This document shows, in pieces, positions 1 through 10,969 of a DNA stretch of 64,000 bases. The translations under genes were made by a program, and so were the position numbers. The notes beneath the pieces were generated by a model that was not told the origin of the DNA, made no database searches, and saw only the letters and a program-made list of their open reading frames with translations. The stretch covers positions 310,001-374,000 of the forward strand of contig NZ_JALBGC010000003.1 in NCBI RefSeq assembly GCF_022631375.1, given 5' to 3'. This DNA is from Hymenobacter cyanobacteriorum. Lineage in GTDB: Bacteria > Bacteroidota > Bacteroidia > Cytophagales > Hymenobacteraceae. The number at the start of each line of letters is the position of its first letter. The stretch's first letter is position 1.

Positions 1-70
1 GCCTGATGCAACCGTTGAGTGGCAGGAGCAGCAACAGAATTAGTGCGGTGCGGAGGTAAAATGGCAGCAC
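1..70 (-). CDS. 5' end of a probable lipoprotein gene, cut by the window edge
   Basis: Reading the minus strand from a GTG at 70 gives a short charged start, a run of Leu/Ile and a lipobox-like L-N-G-C followed by I-R, which is how a lipoprotein signal peptide begins. Only about 23 codons are inside the window, so function cannot be assigned. An in-frame TGA lies just upstream, so the GTG (or a later codon) must be the start; no ATG is available in this frame. The reading could also be chance. Confidence 0.4.
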   Translation of the reverse strand, partial: MLPFYLRTALILLLLLPLNGCIR

Positions 71-89
71 AGGGATGTTTCAGTATAAA

Positions 90-192
90 AAGAACGTCAT
101 GCTGAGCGCAGCCGAAGCATCTCTGCCGCGATACTAAATACTAATTAGTCGCGCAGTAGAGATGCTTCGGCTGCGCTCAGCATGACGTTCTT
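90..192. repeat. Long inverted repeat, family B copy 1
   Basis: Arms of about 36 bp (90-125 and 157-192) are complementary with one mismatch near the loop and contain GTCATGCTGAGCGCAGCC. The same sequence recurs at 45655-45746, and in variant form at 7376-7479 and 39852-39972. It lies 10 bp past the stop of the downstream minus-strand gene, so it could also act as a terminator. Confidence 0.9.
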
Positions 193-201
193 CTTCCTAA
201 T

Positions 202-1209
202 TTAAATAGTTAAAGGCCATTGCTTGAGCTGCTTGGGTTCCCCAGCTTCATCATAGAGCAGGCTCATTGGCTCAGCGGGTTTCGCCACTACATCGGCCAG
301 GGTGATGTTCCAGCGCAGCCACATTTCGGCCAGGGTTTGGGTGTAGGCGCTGTTTTCCCAGGGGTTGAAGATGGCGCCGGTGACGTCGTCGATGAGAGCA
401 TCGAACACGATTTGCGTGTCGCCGGGGCGCGGGTGGCGCGGGTAGATGTCGGGCACGACGTGCAGCAAATGGGCGGCGTAGTACACGCGGGCCTTGAACT
501 CGGCAATTTGGACGGGGTGTAGCGGGCGCTGGGCATCGGCGTAGACCTTTCCCATGGCCTGGCCAATCAACCCAATATCCACCAGGCAGGCTACCAATAC
601 AGTTTTATCGAGCTTGATGCTGAACACGAGCGTGTTCAGGTCGTCGTCGTATTCGAAGGGCGTATGGTCTTCGGCTGGGTCGGCTTCGAGCACGAACACG
701 GAGCCGGGCACGAAGTCGGCGTACTCGGTGGGCACGCGCAGGCCCTGCAGCAGCTGGAAAAACGCCTGAAAGCGGCGCACCAGCGCAGCGTTTTCGGCCA
801 GCGGGTACTTGGGCTTTATCAGGGGCTCGAACTCGTTCAGCAGCTCGGTGATGAAGATGCCGTAGAACATTTTGCCCAGCCAGAGGAACAGCGTGTCGTC
901 GCCGAGGGCGCGCAGGGCGGCGGGGCCTTGCGCGGCGGCGGCCTCTACCCTACTCTCCAACTCCTCGATGCGCTGGCGGGCCGCCGGGCTGGCGGGCAGG
1001 CGCAGGTCTTTGATGAGAACGGTGCGCTGGTCGAGAAGCTGAATGGGGCGCTCGGCCAGATTGTACCGGGTTTGCAGCCACTCGGCGAAAACGGGTACGG
1101 TATCGTCGGGGCCCACGGGCTGGCCGCTGAGGAAGCAGGTTTCGGGGCCGAAGCGCATCCCGTCGAACGGGTCGTAGGGCAGCAGGTCGGCGGGAATGGG
1201 CTGGGACAT
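202..1209 (-). CDS. Conserved hypothetical protein, 335 aa
   Basis: I do not recognise a family. The protein has no signal peptide or membrane segment and starts at an ATG followed by Ser-Gln-Pro-Ile-Pro. A Cys-Phe-Leu-Ser-Gly segment lies near residue 25, and a conserved-looking aromatic and acidic region fills the second half. Composition and codon use match the neighbouring core genes. The open frame is long and the coding signature (GC-rich third positions) favours this strand over the shorter overlapping frames. It ends 10 bp from a palindromic repeat. It is probably cytoplasmic; function unknown. Confidence 0.75.
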   Translation of the reverse strand: MSQPIPADLLPYDPFDGMRFGPETCFLSGQPVGPDDTVPVFAEWLQTRYNLAERPIQLLDQRTVLIKDLRLPASPAARQRIEELESRVEAAAAQGPAALRALGDDTLFLWLGKMFYGIFITELLNEFEPLIKPKYPLAENAALVRRFQAFFQLLQGLRVPTEYADFVPGSVFVLEADPAEDHTPFEYDDDLNTLVFSIKLDKTVLVACLVDIGLIGQAMGKVYADAQRPLHPVQIAEFKARVYYAAHLLHVVPDIYPRHPRPGDTQIVFDALIDDVTGAIFNPWENSAYTQTLAEMWLRWNITLADVVAKPAEPMSLLYDEAGEPKQLKQWPLTI

Positions 1210-1332
1210 ATAAAAGCAGTAGCGCGAACTCTGAATTTCGCGTCGCCACGCGGCCAGCCGGAATTTTCCGGGTAGCGCGGGGACGCGAACTACAAAGTTC
1301 GCGCTACAATGGTTACGAAGCGGCCTTTCGGC

Positions 1333-1734
1333 TTACTTCGAGAGCGTGGAAGCGGCCCGGATGAGCTGCTTGCTGAGGTTGGCGAGCGGGGCGCTGTAGT
1401 CGCCGCCAGCTTCGTCGGCCACCTTGGCGGTTTCGGCCCCGAGGCTGGCCAGCACTTCGGCAATGTCGTGGGCGGGGGTTTTGGTATTGGACAGCAAGTC
1501 ATTGAGCTGAGCCAGCTCCTGCTTGATTTTGGCCAGGCCGGTGCGCTCCGAAGCGCCGAGTACGGCTAGCCAGCGGTCGATTTCGGTGCGACCTTCGGGG
1601 CCGGAATTGACGGCTTTGCTGCTGGTGAGGAACGTGAGCGTGTCGTCGAGCAGGGCGGTGTTTTGCTGGTCGCTTACGGCCATGGGCACGGCGGGCGTGG
1701 CGGGCGTTTGCGGAGTGGCGGCGGTGGAATCCAT
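1333..1734 (-). CDS. Small helical hypothetical protein, 133 aa
   Basis: The first 20 residues are rich in Thr, Ala and Pro. The rest is predicted helical, with regular Leu and Ala spacing and charged residues, and no signal peptide or membrane segment. No family is recognised. The resemblance is to small Bacteroidota proteins of unknown role. It precedes the 202-1209 gene on the same strand with a gap of about 120 bp and may share a transcript with it. The ATG at 1734 is the only good start. Confidence 0.65.
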   Translation of the reverse strand: MDSTAATPQTPATPAVPMAVSDQQNTALLDDTLTFLTSSKAVNSGPEGRTEIDRWLAVLGASERTGLAKIKQELAQLNDLLSNTKTPAHDIAEVLASLGAETAKVADEAGGDYSAPLANLSKQLIRAASTLSK

Positions 1735-1824
1735 AAGAATGCGGGGTAAGAAAAATGCGTATGGGCTATACTAGGCACGGCCCTAAAAAGTTAGCGCCCG
1801 GCCCGGCCGGCAGCAGCTGGGCGG

Positions 1825-1861
1825 CGGGTTACCTTTTGGGCTTCGGGCCGATTAACGGCAC
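1825..1861 (+). promoter_or_regulatory. Leader element shared with the paralogous gene at 4092
   Basis: The segment carries CGGGTTACCTTTTG, then GCTTC, then ATTAA-GGCAC. It matches 4025-4060 almost base for base and lies at the same distance (about 64 bp) before the ATG. TACCTTTTG resembles the Bacteroidota -7 element TAnnTTTG with one extra T. It is probably a promoter plus an adjacent regulator site. Confidence 0.6.
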
Positions 1862-1892
1862 AATCTCACCTCCACTCTTTTTTTCCAACCTC

Positions 1893-2282
1893 ATGAATAT
1901 CTCCGTTAAAACCCTGTTCGTGGCCGTTGCTGTTGCATTCGCCGCCACTGCCTGCGAAACCAAAACCACCGAAACCACGACTACCACGCCCGAAGGCACC
2001 ACCGCCACGGTCACCACCGATTCGACGGTAGCTCCGATTTCGGCCGAGGAAGCAGGCGCTAAAATGGATGCCGCCGGCAACAAAATCGAAGGCAAGATGG
2101 AGGAAGCCGGCACCAAGATGGATGCCAAAATGGAGGAGGCCGGCCGTAAAATGGACGCCGCTGGTGCCAAACTGGACGCGAAAATGGAAGCCGCTGGCCG
2201 TAAAATGGATGCCATGGGCGACGCGGCTGCCAAATCGGCCCAGCAAACCAAAGAGAATATGAAGGAAGCGGCCAAGAAGTAA
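1893..2282 (+). CDS. Small lipoprotein with Lys-Met-Glu-Ala 11-mer repeats
   Basis: The 129-residue protein starts at ATG 1893 with a basic residue, a hydrophobic stretch and a lipobox ending in A-T-A-C, so it should be lipidated at Cys21. A Thr-rich linker follows (residues about 24-50), then a run of near-identical units of the form KMEEAGxKMDA that should make one long amphipathic helix, as in LEA-type or apolipoprotein-like 11-mer proteins. It ends in Lys. It is a paralog of the gene at 4092, with a matching signal peptide and leader. The frame could be opened further upstream, but only this start gives a signal peptide. Possible role in envelope stress; inferred only. Confidence 0.85.
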   Translation: MNISVKTLFVAVAVAFAATACETKTTETTTTTPEGTTATVTTDSTVAPISAEEAGAKMDAAGNKIEGKMEEAGTKMDAKMEEAGRKMDAAGAKLDAKMEAAGRKMDAMGDAAAKSAQQTKENMKEAAKK

Positions 2283-2320
2283 GCCAGCTTACTGCCAGTT
2301 GCTTTCGCACCAACAAAAAA

Positions 2321-2350
2321 GCCCCGGGCCAGTATGCCCGGGGCTTTTTC
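2321..2350. terminator. Bidirectional terminator
   Basis: A 9-bp GC stem (2321-2329 with 2335-2343) is flanked by six A before and five T after. It lies between the convergent genes ending at 2282 and 2362, so it can serve both. Confidence 0.85.
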
Positions 2351-2361
2351 GTGCGCAATCA

Positions 2362-3915
2362 TTAGCCATGCGCCAGCTCCAGCAGCACCTCGTAGTAGGG
2401 GCGTTGCAGCACCCGCGCCTTCAGCCAGGCGTAAAAGCTGATGACCTGCAAATCCTCGCGCTCCTGCGAGATGAATGGCGGCAGGTGCAGCACGCGGTTG
2501 CCGAAGGTGCGCTCGTGGGTGAGGTAGGGGGTTTCGACCAACTCGCGCACCAGCGCCAGGTAGGCCAGCACTGGCTGGTACGCGCCGCCGGCGGGCACGG
2601 CGGGGGCCTCGGCCGTGGCGGGCACCGCCGGAAACTGCTCGCGGATGCCCCGGTCGAGGGCGCGCAGCCGGCCTAGCGCCACTTCGGTGTTGCCCAGCTC
2701 TACCTGAATCAGCATTTCGCCGATGTTGCGGTTCAGCATCCACTCCAGGCCCAGGTGCTGCTCCAGCCAATGGTCGGTGCGGCCCAGGGCCAGCAGCACC
2801 TGGTTGGCTTTGGCAAACTTGCCCTCGGCAAAGTAGTGGAAGGTGAGCTGCAGGCGCACTGACAGGTCGTTGATTTCGGTGAGGGGCTTGGGGGCGGCCA
2901 GCAGGGCTTCGAGCAGCACAATGCTTTCGGCGTTGCGCTCCAGAAACGCGTAGTTGGCGGCCAGCAACAGCGTGAAGCGCGGCGCAAACTCGCCAAACTG
3001 CCGGCCCGGCCCGGTGGCCAGCAGCTCCTGCGCCTGCGTCAGGTACGCCACCGACTCGGCGAAGCGGCGCGAGCGGTACAGCGCGTGGGCCAGCATATAC
3101 AGCAGCTTGAGCTGGTGCCCGCGCTGGGCTGGCGCGAAGCCGTGGCGGCGCTCCATGAGCTTGTAGCAGCGCTCGATGAATGCCGCAAACGCCGCGAAAT
3201 CGCGCCGCACCAGCATGGCGTTGCGCGTGATGGACATGAGCCGGCTCAGCAGCGAGGGCGAGCGGGCGAAGGCTTCCTGCAGGTCGTACTCGGCCAGCAC
3301 CTGGCGCAGAATATCGTCGGCGGGCACCACGGCGCGGCCCTGCACCCGCGAGCCGCGCAGGCGCTGCCGCAGCACGCTGTCGGCAATATTGGCGCGCTCC
3401 TCTTCGTCGGCAGCTTTTTTATTGAGGCGGTAGCGGGGCAGAATCTCGTCGAGCGGCTCGGCGTGGGGCGAGCCGGCGTACTGAATCTGGAGGTTGTAGA
3501 TGGCATTCAATGGTTCGTACTGCTCGCTTTCGCGGCCCAGCTTCTCGGCTTTGCGCAGCGTGTTCCAGGCCAGGCGCGGTATGCCGGCCTCGAACAGGTA
3601 CTGGGCCAGCGTGAGGTGGCCGCGCACGGTGGCCGCGGCCGTGGTATCGAGTTGGCGCTGGCGCAGCAGCAGGTAGTCGGTGAGGTGGCGCATGAGGCGC
3701 TTGCGCAGCGCGTAGTAGGCTACGGGGTTGGGCTCATCGGGGTAGAGTTTGGCTACCAGCTTCTCGGGCTTGAGCTCCTTGGCCTGAATCAGCAGCTCGT
3801 AGAGGCGCAAGTCGAGGCGGCCGGTGGTTTTGCGCCGCTGTCGCTGAATGAATACGCCGAAGTCGCGGCGCTCATCGGCATTGAGGGTGAGCAGGGTCGT
3901 GCGCAGGTCGTCCAT
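2362..3915 (-). CDS. Large helical repeat protein of unknown function, 517 aa
   Basis: The protein has no signal peptide and appears almost entirely alpha-helical, with repeated Leu/Ala/Arg patterns similar to TPR or other helical-hairpin repeats (for example around residues 110-170 and 290-400). The N-terminus reads M-D-D-L-R-T-T-L-L and is followed by a very basic segment around residues 25-35. A short Pro/Ala-rich insert is present near residue 430. Proteins like this occur singly in Cytophagales, but I cannot name a family. It sits between the two paralogous lipoprotein genes, on the opposite strand, and is convergent with the first. Confidence 0.75.
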   Translation of the reverse strand: MDDLRTTLLTLNADERRDFGVFIQRQRRKTTGRLDLRLYELLIQAKELKPEKLVAKLYPDEPNPVAYYALRKRLMRHLTDYLLLRQRQLDTTAAATVRGHLTLAQYLFEAGIPRLAWNTLRKAEKLGRESEQYEPLNAIYNLQIQYAGSPHAEPLDEILPRYRLNKKAADEEERANIADSVLRQRLRGSRVQGRAVVPADDILRQVLAEYDLQEAFARSPSLLSRLMSITRNAMLVRRDFAAFAAFIERCYKLMERRHGFAPAQRGHQLKLLYMLAHALYRSRRFAESVAYLTQAQELLATGPGRQFGEFAPRFTLLLAANYAFLERNAESIVLLEALLAAPKPLTEINDLSVRLQLTFHYFAEGKFAKANQVLLALGRTDHWLEQHLGLEWMLNRNIGEMLIQVELGNTEVALGRLRALDRGIREQFPAVPATAEAPAVPAGGAYQPVLAYLALVRELVETPYLTHERTFGNRVLHLPPFISQEREDLQVISFYAWLKARVLQRPYYEVLLELAHG

Positions 3916-4024
3916 GAGCCCAAATTACGGCGCTGCCGCCGGCCGGGGAGCCGATAAGCCTACGCTGGGCGCTGGTGGCCGCGCCCCGGCCAGCGCAGCT
4001 ATTAGGCAGTGCTATCATTTGGCG

Positions 4025-4060
4025 CGGGTTACCTTTTGTGCTTCTACCTATTAAGGGCAC
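4025..4060 (+). promoter_or_regulatory. Leader element shared with the paralogous gene at 1893
   Basis: CGGGTTACCTTTTG, GCTTC and ATTAAGGGCAC repeat the element found at 1825-1861 with one base of spacing difference. The distance to the ATG (about 63 bp) is also kept. This supports a real promoter or regulator site copied together with the gene. Confidence 0.6.
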
Positions 4061-4091
4061 ATTTTTGTCAATAATCTCCTTCCCCAGCCCC

Positions 4092-4346
4092 ATGAAAATC
4101 TCCTTCAAAACCCTGCTCGCCGTAGCCGCCTTCGCCGCTTTCGGCACGACTTCGTGCTCCGAGAAAAAAGCCGATGAGGCCGCTACTGCTACCGAAAACG
4201 CCGCTTCCAACGCCGGTGCAGCCGTAGAAAACACCGTTGACAGCGCCAAAGCCGACATGGCCCGCGAACCCGGCGACACCGCTGTAGTGGTTGACCAGCC
4301 CGCGAATGGCGTGATTGAAAAAACGCCCGCTACGCCCCAGAAGTAA
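4092..4346 (+). CDS. Small lipoprotein, paralog of the 1893 gene
   Basis: The 84-residue protein starts at ATG 4092. The signal peptide M-K-I-S-F-K-T-L-L closely matches M-N-I-S-V-K-T-L-F of the paralog, and the lipobox ends T-S-C. The mature part is short, Ala- and Glu-rich, and lacks the 11-mer repeats. It is probably anchored in the outer membrane facing the periplasm. No function is known. The longer open frame to 3975 is not used, because the ATG gives the signal peptide and follows the shared leader at the same distance. Confidence 0.8.
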   Translation: MKISFKTLLAVAAFAAFGTTSCSEKKADEAATATENAASNAGAAVENTVDSAKADMAREPGDTAVVVDQPANGVIEKTPATPQK

Positions 4347-4370
4347 GCGGCCCCGCCTACTTTGTTCCGA

Positions 4371-4400
4371 AGCCCCGCTGCCTCCGCAGCGGGGCTTTTT
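4371..4400 (+). terminator. Rho-independent terminator
   Basis: AGCCCCGCTG pairs with CAGCGGGGCT around a short loop and is followed by T5. It ends the lipoprotein gene at 4346. Confidence 0.85.
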
Positions 4401-4604
4401 GTTTGGTGCGTGGTGCGCCGACAGCGCACAAAAGTTACACAGCCTGCGATATCCTTTATTTTATATATAACCAGTTGTTGCTGTATGCGATAAGGCAAAA
4501 CAGCCGCCATTCAAAAGTCTGCAAAGCGCAAAAGTCGACTGGACAAAGGCTGCACAAAACTGCACCTTTGGCCCACACTCCAGCTCACCTAAAGCCCTTT
4601 GCTC

Positions 4605-5405
4605 ATGCGCCCTTTTTTACTGCTGCTCCTACTCACCCTGCTGGGCCCGCTGGCCCACGCGCAGGACCTGCTCACCAAGCGCAACGGCGAAGAAATCTCC
4701 GTGAAGGTGGTCGAAATCACGCCCTCCGAAGTGCGCTACCGGCGCGCCGACAACCCCAACGGCCCGCTCATCACCATCTGGAAATCCGACGTGTTTCAGA
4801 TTCGCTACGCCAACGGCAGCCTGGAAATGGCCCCGCCGCCGGCCCCTGCTCCTGCCGTTGTGCCGGCCCCGACACCCGCATACGCGCCGGCTTTGCCAGC
4901 GCCGGCCCGGCCGGCGGCATCGGCCAGCAACGTGCCCGTCATCAGCAACACCGACCCCAACGATGCGGTGCTGGGCGAAACCATTCACCTCGACGGGCCG
5001 CGCCTGGGCTTCACGGTGCTTTCGGCGCGCGTCATCGACAAGGCCCGCGAAAACCACGTGAGCCTGGGGCCCGTCATCTCGCAGTTTGGCTGGCAGTTTG
5101 AATCGCGCCTGTTCCGGCTGGCCAACGGGGTGAGCGGGCTGGTGGAGTTTGTGCCGCTGATAGGCGGGCTCGACCAGGGCCAGTTTCTGCCCAGCGTGAG
5201 CGGGCTGCTGGGCGTGCGCGGGCCCAAGGGCTTCGAGTTTGGCGTGGGGCCCAACGTAACGCTGCTCGGGCCCAGCCTGGTGCTGGCCATGGGCACGTCT
5301 ATTCAGTCGAATGGCATCAATTTTCCCATCAACGTGGCCGTGGCCCCCAGCAGCGAGGGGGCCCGCATCAGCTTGCTGGTGGGCTTCAATGCCCGCCACC
5401 GCTAG
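4605..5405 (+). CDS. Secreted or outer-membrane protein of unknown function, 266 aa
   Basis: ATG 4605 opens a clear signal peptide (poly-Leu, cleavage after A-H-A). Residues about 20-70 form a small beta domain with 'RNGEEI..KVVEITPSEVRYRR', which resembles domains at the start of Bacteroidota outer-membrane proteins that sense or bind envelope components. A Pro/Ala linker (about 75-110) follows, then a C-terminal half with alternating hydrophobic and Gly-rich strands typical of a small beta-barrel. An in-frame TTG two codons upstream is possible but less likely. It has no obvious operon partner; the role is unknown. Confidence 0.75.
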   Translation: MRPFLLLLLLTLLGPLAHAQDLLTKRNGEEISVKVVEITPSEVRYRRADNPNGPLITIWKSDVFQIRYANGSLEMAPPPAPAPAVVPAPTPAYAPALPAPARPAASASNVPVISNTDPNDAVLGETIHLDGPRLGFTVLSARVIDKARENHVSLGPVISQFGWQFESRLFRLANGVSGLVEFVPLIGGLDQGQFLPSVSGLLGVRGPKGFEFGVGPNVTLLGPSLVLAMGTSIQSNGINFPINVAVAPSSEGARISLLVGFNARHR

Positions 5406-5561
5406 GCGGCCCGGAAAAGGCAGGCGCGGCGCCTAGCGACGAGGTATAAAATTCCGGCATTCGGGGGTGGGCCTCAACGCGGCCGAAAAGCTGCGCGTAC
5501 AAGCCTCACATTCTTTCTCCCCACCCAAATTCATTCCATCCTCCCTTAACAGCTTTCACTC

Positions 5562-5996
5562 ATGGACCTCAACAGCAATAACGTTAGCGACAATACCGAG
5601 CTGCAAGCCCGCGGCAACTGGAACCAACTGAAAGGTGCCGCCAAGCAGAAGTGGTCGAACCTGACCGACGACGACCTGACCTACAACGAAGGCAAACAGG
5701 ACGAATGGCTGGGCCGCCTGCAGGAAAAAACCGGCGATACCATCGATAACATCAAAAACTGGTTCAATAACCTGGGCAATGACGCCAGCGCTACGGCCAA
5801 TGGCAACAGCACCGAGCTGAAAGCCCGCGGCGACTGGAACCAGATTAAAGGCCAGGCCAAGCAGAAGTGGGGCAACCTCACCGACGATGACCTCGACTAC
5901 GAAGACGGCAAACAGGACGAGTGGTACGGCCGCCTGCAGGAGAAAACGGGCCACGCCATCGACGACATCAAAGGCTGGTTCCAGCGCACGTTCTAA
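5562..5996 (+). CDS. Tandem CsbD-like stress protein, 144 aa
   Basis: The protein consists of two copies (residues about 10-66 and 80-143) of a CsbD/YjbJ-type domain: 'RGNWNQLKGAAKQKW..LTDDDL..EGKQDEWLGRLQEKTG' and the near-identical second unit. Single CsbD proteins are about 60 residues long and are induced by general or envelope stress in other bacteria, with no known activity. The two halves are linked by a short Ala/Ser/Asn segment. The protein is acidic, hydrophilic and cytoplasmic. The 5' region contains a GGTATAAAAT stretch around 5444, which may be a promoter. A strong terminator follows. Confidence 0.88.
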   Translation: MDLNSNNVSDNTELQARGNWNQLKGAAKQKWSNLTDDDLTYNEGKQDEWLGRLQEKTGDTIDNIKNWFNNLGNDASATANGNSTELKARGDWNQIKGQAKQKWGNLTDDDLDYEDGKQDEWYGRLQEKTGHAIDDIKGWFQRTF

Positions 5997-6060
5997 GATG
6001 ACCTTGTTCTGGTAACGCGACGTGGCTGTTAGCCCACGTGAACTTCCCTTACCAGCAAAA

Positions 6061-6091
6061 GCCCTTCCCAAATATGGGAAGGGCTTTTTTT
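6061..6091. terminator. Terminator between convergent genes
   Basis: A 10-bp stem GCCCTTCCCA / TGGGAAGGGC with a four-base loop is preceded by A4 and followed by T7. It can stop transcription of the CsbD gene and of the minus-strand dehydrogenase. Confidence 0.88.
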
Positions 6092-6106
6092 ATGGTCCGA
6101 AACAGG

Positions 6107-7330
6107 TTATGCCGTGGCCGCTTCGGCCACGTAGTCGCTCAGGTATCGGTACCGCTCCGTGAGCTGGCCGCCTTTGGCAATGGTGGCACGGGCAATCACG
6201 CCCTCGGCATCATCGCCGAGCAGATGGGGCAGCACTTTGTCGATGAGCTGGCGGCCGAAGTCGCGGCTGGCGTTGCGCGGCAGCTCGCAGGGCAGGTTAT
6301 CCACGGCCATTTCGGTGATGTTTTCGGGGCGCGAATAGGCCGGTTCCAACTCGCCGGTGGCGGGGTTGTAGTCGAAGGCCGGCTCGGCGATGGTGCTGCT
6401 GCGCTTGGTGGTGGGCACCGAGCCGTTCACGTCGCAGGTCACGTCGGCAATGGTGTTGATGCGGAAATCGGGCCGGCGGGTGTCGGCTTCGGTAAAGAGC
6501 AGCGGGGCGGCCGGGTGCCAGTAGGCGCAGGCAATCAGCAGGTCGGTCACGGGCAGGAAGTTGCCGAACGTCGACTCGTACTCCTCGGGGTGCTGGTGGA
6601 AATTCTGGGTGTCCCACACGCGGCCGTCGCGGCGGCGGTTGTAGTCGGAGCTGCGCAGCTGCGTATACACCGGCTCGTTGAAATCGAGGTACAAATAATC
6701 GTACACGCTCACCCGCCGAATGCCCATGCGGTCGAGCACCTCCAGCGCGCCTTGGGCCACGCGGCCCGAGCCCGTCACGGCCATTTTGATGGGCGGCAAT
6801 TTTTTCACCTTGAAAAACTCCTCCTGCATGTCGTCCATGTCCACGCACTGGTAGGCAGGTTTCAGGTCATACAGGCCGTGCTTGCGGCCGTAGGTGAGCA
6901 GGCCATTATAAGCTCCCACAATGCCGGCGTAGCGCCCAAAGGCCACGATGCGCTCGCCGTGCTCGTTGGTCAGCAGCTCGTAGTCAATCAGGGTGATGTT
7001 CTTCTTCAGCACGGCTTGCAGCAGCTTGCGGTTGGCGGGCTGCTTCTTCACGGTGTGCGAAAAAAAGAGGTAGGTTTTGTCGGGAATCAGCTGGTCGACG
7101 GGCACTTCCTTCACGCCCATCAGCACGTCGCAGGCGCTCACGTCGTCGCGCACTTCCAGGCCCAGGTCGCGGTATTCCTGGTCGGCGTAGCTGCGGATGG
7201 GGCTACTTTGCACCACAATTTGCAGGCCGGGAAAGGCCGCCTGCGCTTCAATGCATTTCTTGGGCGTAAGGGGCACGCGCTTGTCGGGCGGGGTTTTGCC
7301 TTCGCGAATCAGGCCAACTGTGAGGGACAT
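6107..7330 (-). CDS. Saccharopine/alanine-dehydrogenase-family oxidoreductase, 407 aa
   Basis: The N-terminal half follows the AlaDh/PNT fold (R-V-P-L-T-P near residue 20), and the NAD-binding half has the Gly-rich loop GSGRVAQG at 187-194. Lys74 and His92 are placed like the catalytic Lys and His of the fungal lysine-forming saccharopine dehydrogenase (LYS1). That comparison is from memory and not aligned. Proteins of this type in Bacteroidota are usually annotated as NAD(P)-dependent or saccharopine dehydrogenase-like; the true substrate is not known. Alanine dehydrogenase is the main alternative. It stands alone, divergent from gcvP, with a palindromic repeat between them. Confidence 0.8.
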   Translation of the reverse strand: MSLTVGLIREGKTPPDKRVPLTPKKCIEAQAAFPGLQIVVQSSPIRSYADQEYRDLGLEVRDDVSACDVLMGVKEVPVDQLIPDKTYLFFSHTVKKQPANRKLLQAVLKKNITLIDYELLTNEHGERIVAFGRYAGIVGAYNGLLTYGRKHGLYDLKPAYQCVDMDDMQEEFFKVKKLPPIKMAVTGSGRVAQGALEVLDRMGIRRVSVYDYLYLDFNEPVYTQLRSSDYNRRRDGRVWDTQNFHQHPEEYESTFGNFLPVTDLLIACAYWHPAAPLLFTEADTRRPDFRINTIADVTCDVNGSVPTTKRSSTIAEPAFDYNPATGELEPAYSRPENITEMAVDNLPCELPRNASRDFGRQLIDKVLPHLLGDDAEGVIARATIAKGGQLTERYRYLSDYVAEAATA

Positions 7331-7375
7331 GAGTGGGTGGGAATTGGGGAGGGAGGGGGATGTAGGAATTTATTC

Positions 7376-7479
7376 GACCGTCATGCAGAGCGCAGCGAAG
7401 CATCTTTACCTCAATACTAACTCAATCGATGAATTTGCTACTGCGGTAAAGATGCTTCGCTGCGCTCTGCATGACGGTC
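7376..7479. repeat. Long inverted repeat, family B variant
   Basis: Perfect 35-bp arms (7376-7410 and 7445-7479) contain GTCATGCAGAGCGCAGCG. Compared with the copy at 45655, one arm changes CTG to CAG and the other changes CAG to CTG, so the pairing is kept. It lies between the divergent dehydrogenase gene and gcvP. Confidence 0.9.
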
Positions 7480-7521
7480 TTCCTGTTGAGCCAACGGCCA
7501 AAATTACGGGTTTGCCCGCGG

Positions 7522-7550
7522 TTCGCCGGGAGGTTTCGGGCGTACCTTTG
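7522..7550 (+). promoter_or_regulatory. gcvP promoter
   Basis: TACCTTTG at 7543-7550 matches the Bacteroidota -7 consensus TAnnTTTG exactly. A weak TTC lies 18 bp upstream in the -33 position. The predicted start of transcription leaves about 58 nt of leader before ATG 7616, and no glycine riboswitch is visible there. Confidence 0.6.
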
Positions 7551-7615
7551 TTAAGGAATCTGATTTCCTCAACCCACCCGCCTAACCGGCTTTCAACCAA
7601 CCTATTTCCGTCTTT

Positions 7616-10534
<2,919 letters not shown>

Positions 10535-10560
10535 CCACACCCGCTTAGGCAAAAGAAAAA

Positions 10561-10588
10561 GCCCCGCCGTTGCTGGCGGGGCTTTTTT
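10561..10588 (+). terminator. gcvP terminator
   Basis: An 8-bp stem GCCCCGCC / GGCGGGGC is preceded by A5 and followed by T6. It ends gcvP and may also serve the convergent lipoprotein gene. Confidence 0.88.
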
Positions 10589-10639
10589 ATGGTCTATTCG
10601 TCGGTTTCCGGCCCATTGCCAGGCAACGGGCAAGAGACG

Positions 10640-10969
10640 CTATTTTCGCTTGCGGTTGCCGCGCTCGTTGCCGCGCTCGCCAAAGCAGCGGCGGTCCATA
10701 TAGCCTACCTGGGTCTGGCCGCCTTTGTCGAGGCGTACGCGCACGAAGTAGGCGTTGATGGTATCGGTCACCTGCACTTCGTTGCCGGTCGTGGTTTGGG
10801 CGAGCACGGTCGAGTTCTTGGTCATGCCGTCGTACACCGGGCAATCGACGATGGTGTTGTAGGCAACGGGCGTATGTTCAACGCCGCCCCGGTTCAGTTC
10901 GTCGCGGGAGGCGGTGCAGGCCGCAGCCAACCCAACCGCGGCCACTAAGAGTAAGGCTGTACTTTTCAT
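10640..10969 (-). CDS. Small lipoprotein with an SH3-like domain, 109 aa
   Basis: ATG 10969 starts a signal peptide ending in a lipobox A-A-A-C at Cys18. The mature chain (residues about 35-95) reads like a bacterial SH3 domain, with 'VYDGMTKNSTVLAQTTTGNEVQVTD' and 'VGYMDRRCF', which fits a short cell-wall or peptide-binding fold. The C-terminus is Arg/Lys/Gly-rich. It is convergent with gcvP. The exact function is unknown; the SH3-like call comes from pattern only. Confidence 0.75.
   Translation of the reverse strand: MKSTALLLVAAVGLAAACTASRDELNRGGVEHTPVAYNTIVDCPVYDGMTKNSTVLAQTTTGNEVQVTDTINAYFVRVRLDKGGQTQVGYMDRRCFGERGNERGNRKRK

Noticed and set aside
1829..2770. Open frame of 313 codons on the minus strand over the 11-mer lipoprotein
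   Set aside because: It is antisense to a gene with a clear signal peptide, lipobox and repeats, and crosses a terminator.
7551..7615. Glycine riboswitch in front of gcvP
   Set aside because: The leader is only about 58 nt and has none of the expected paired elements.
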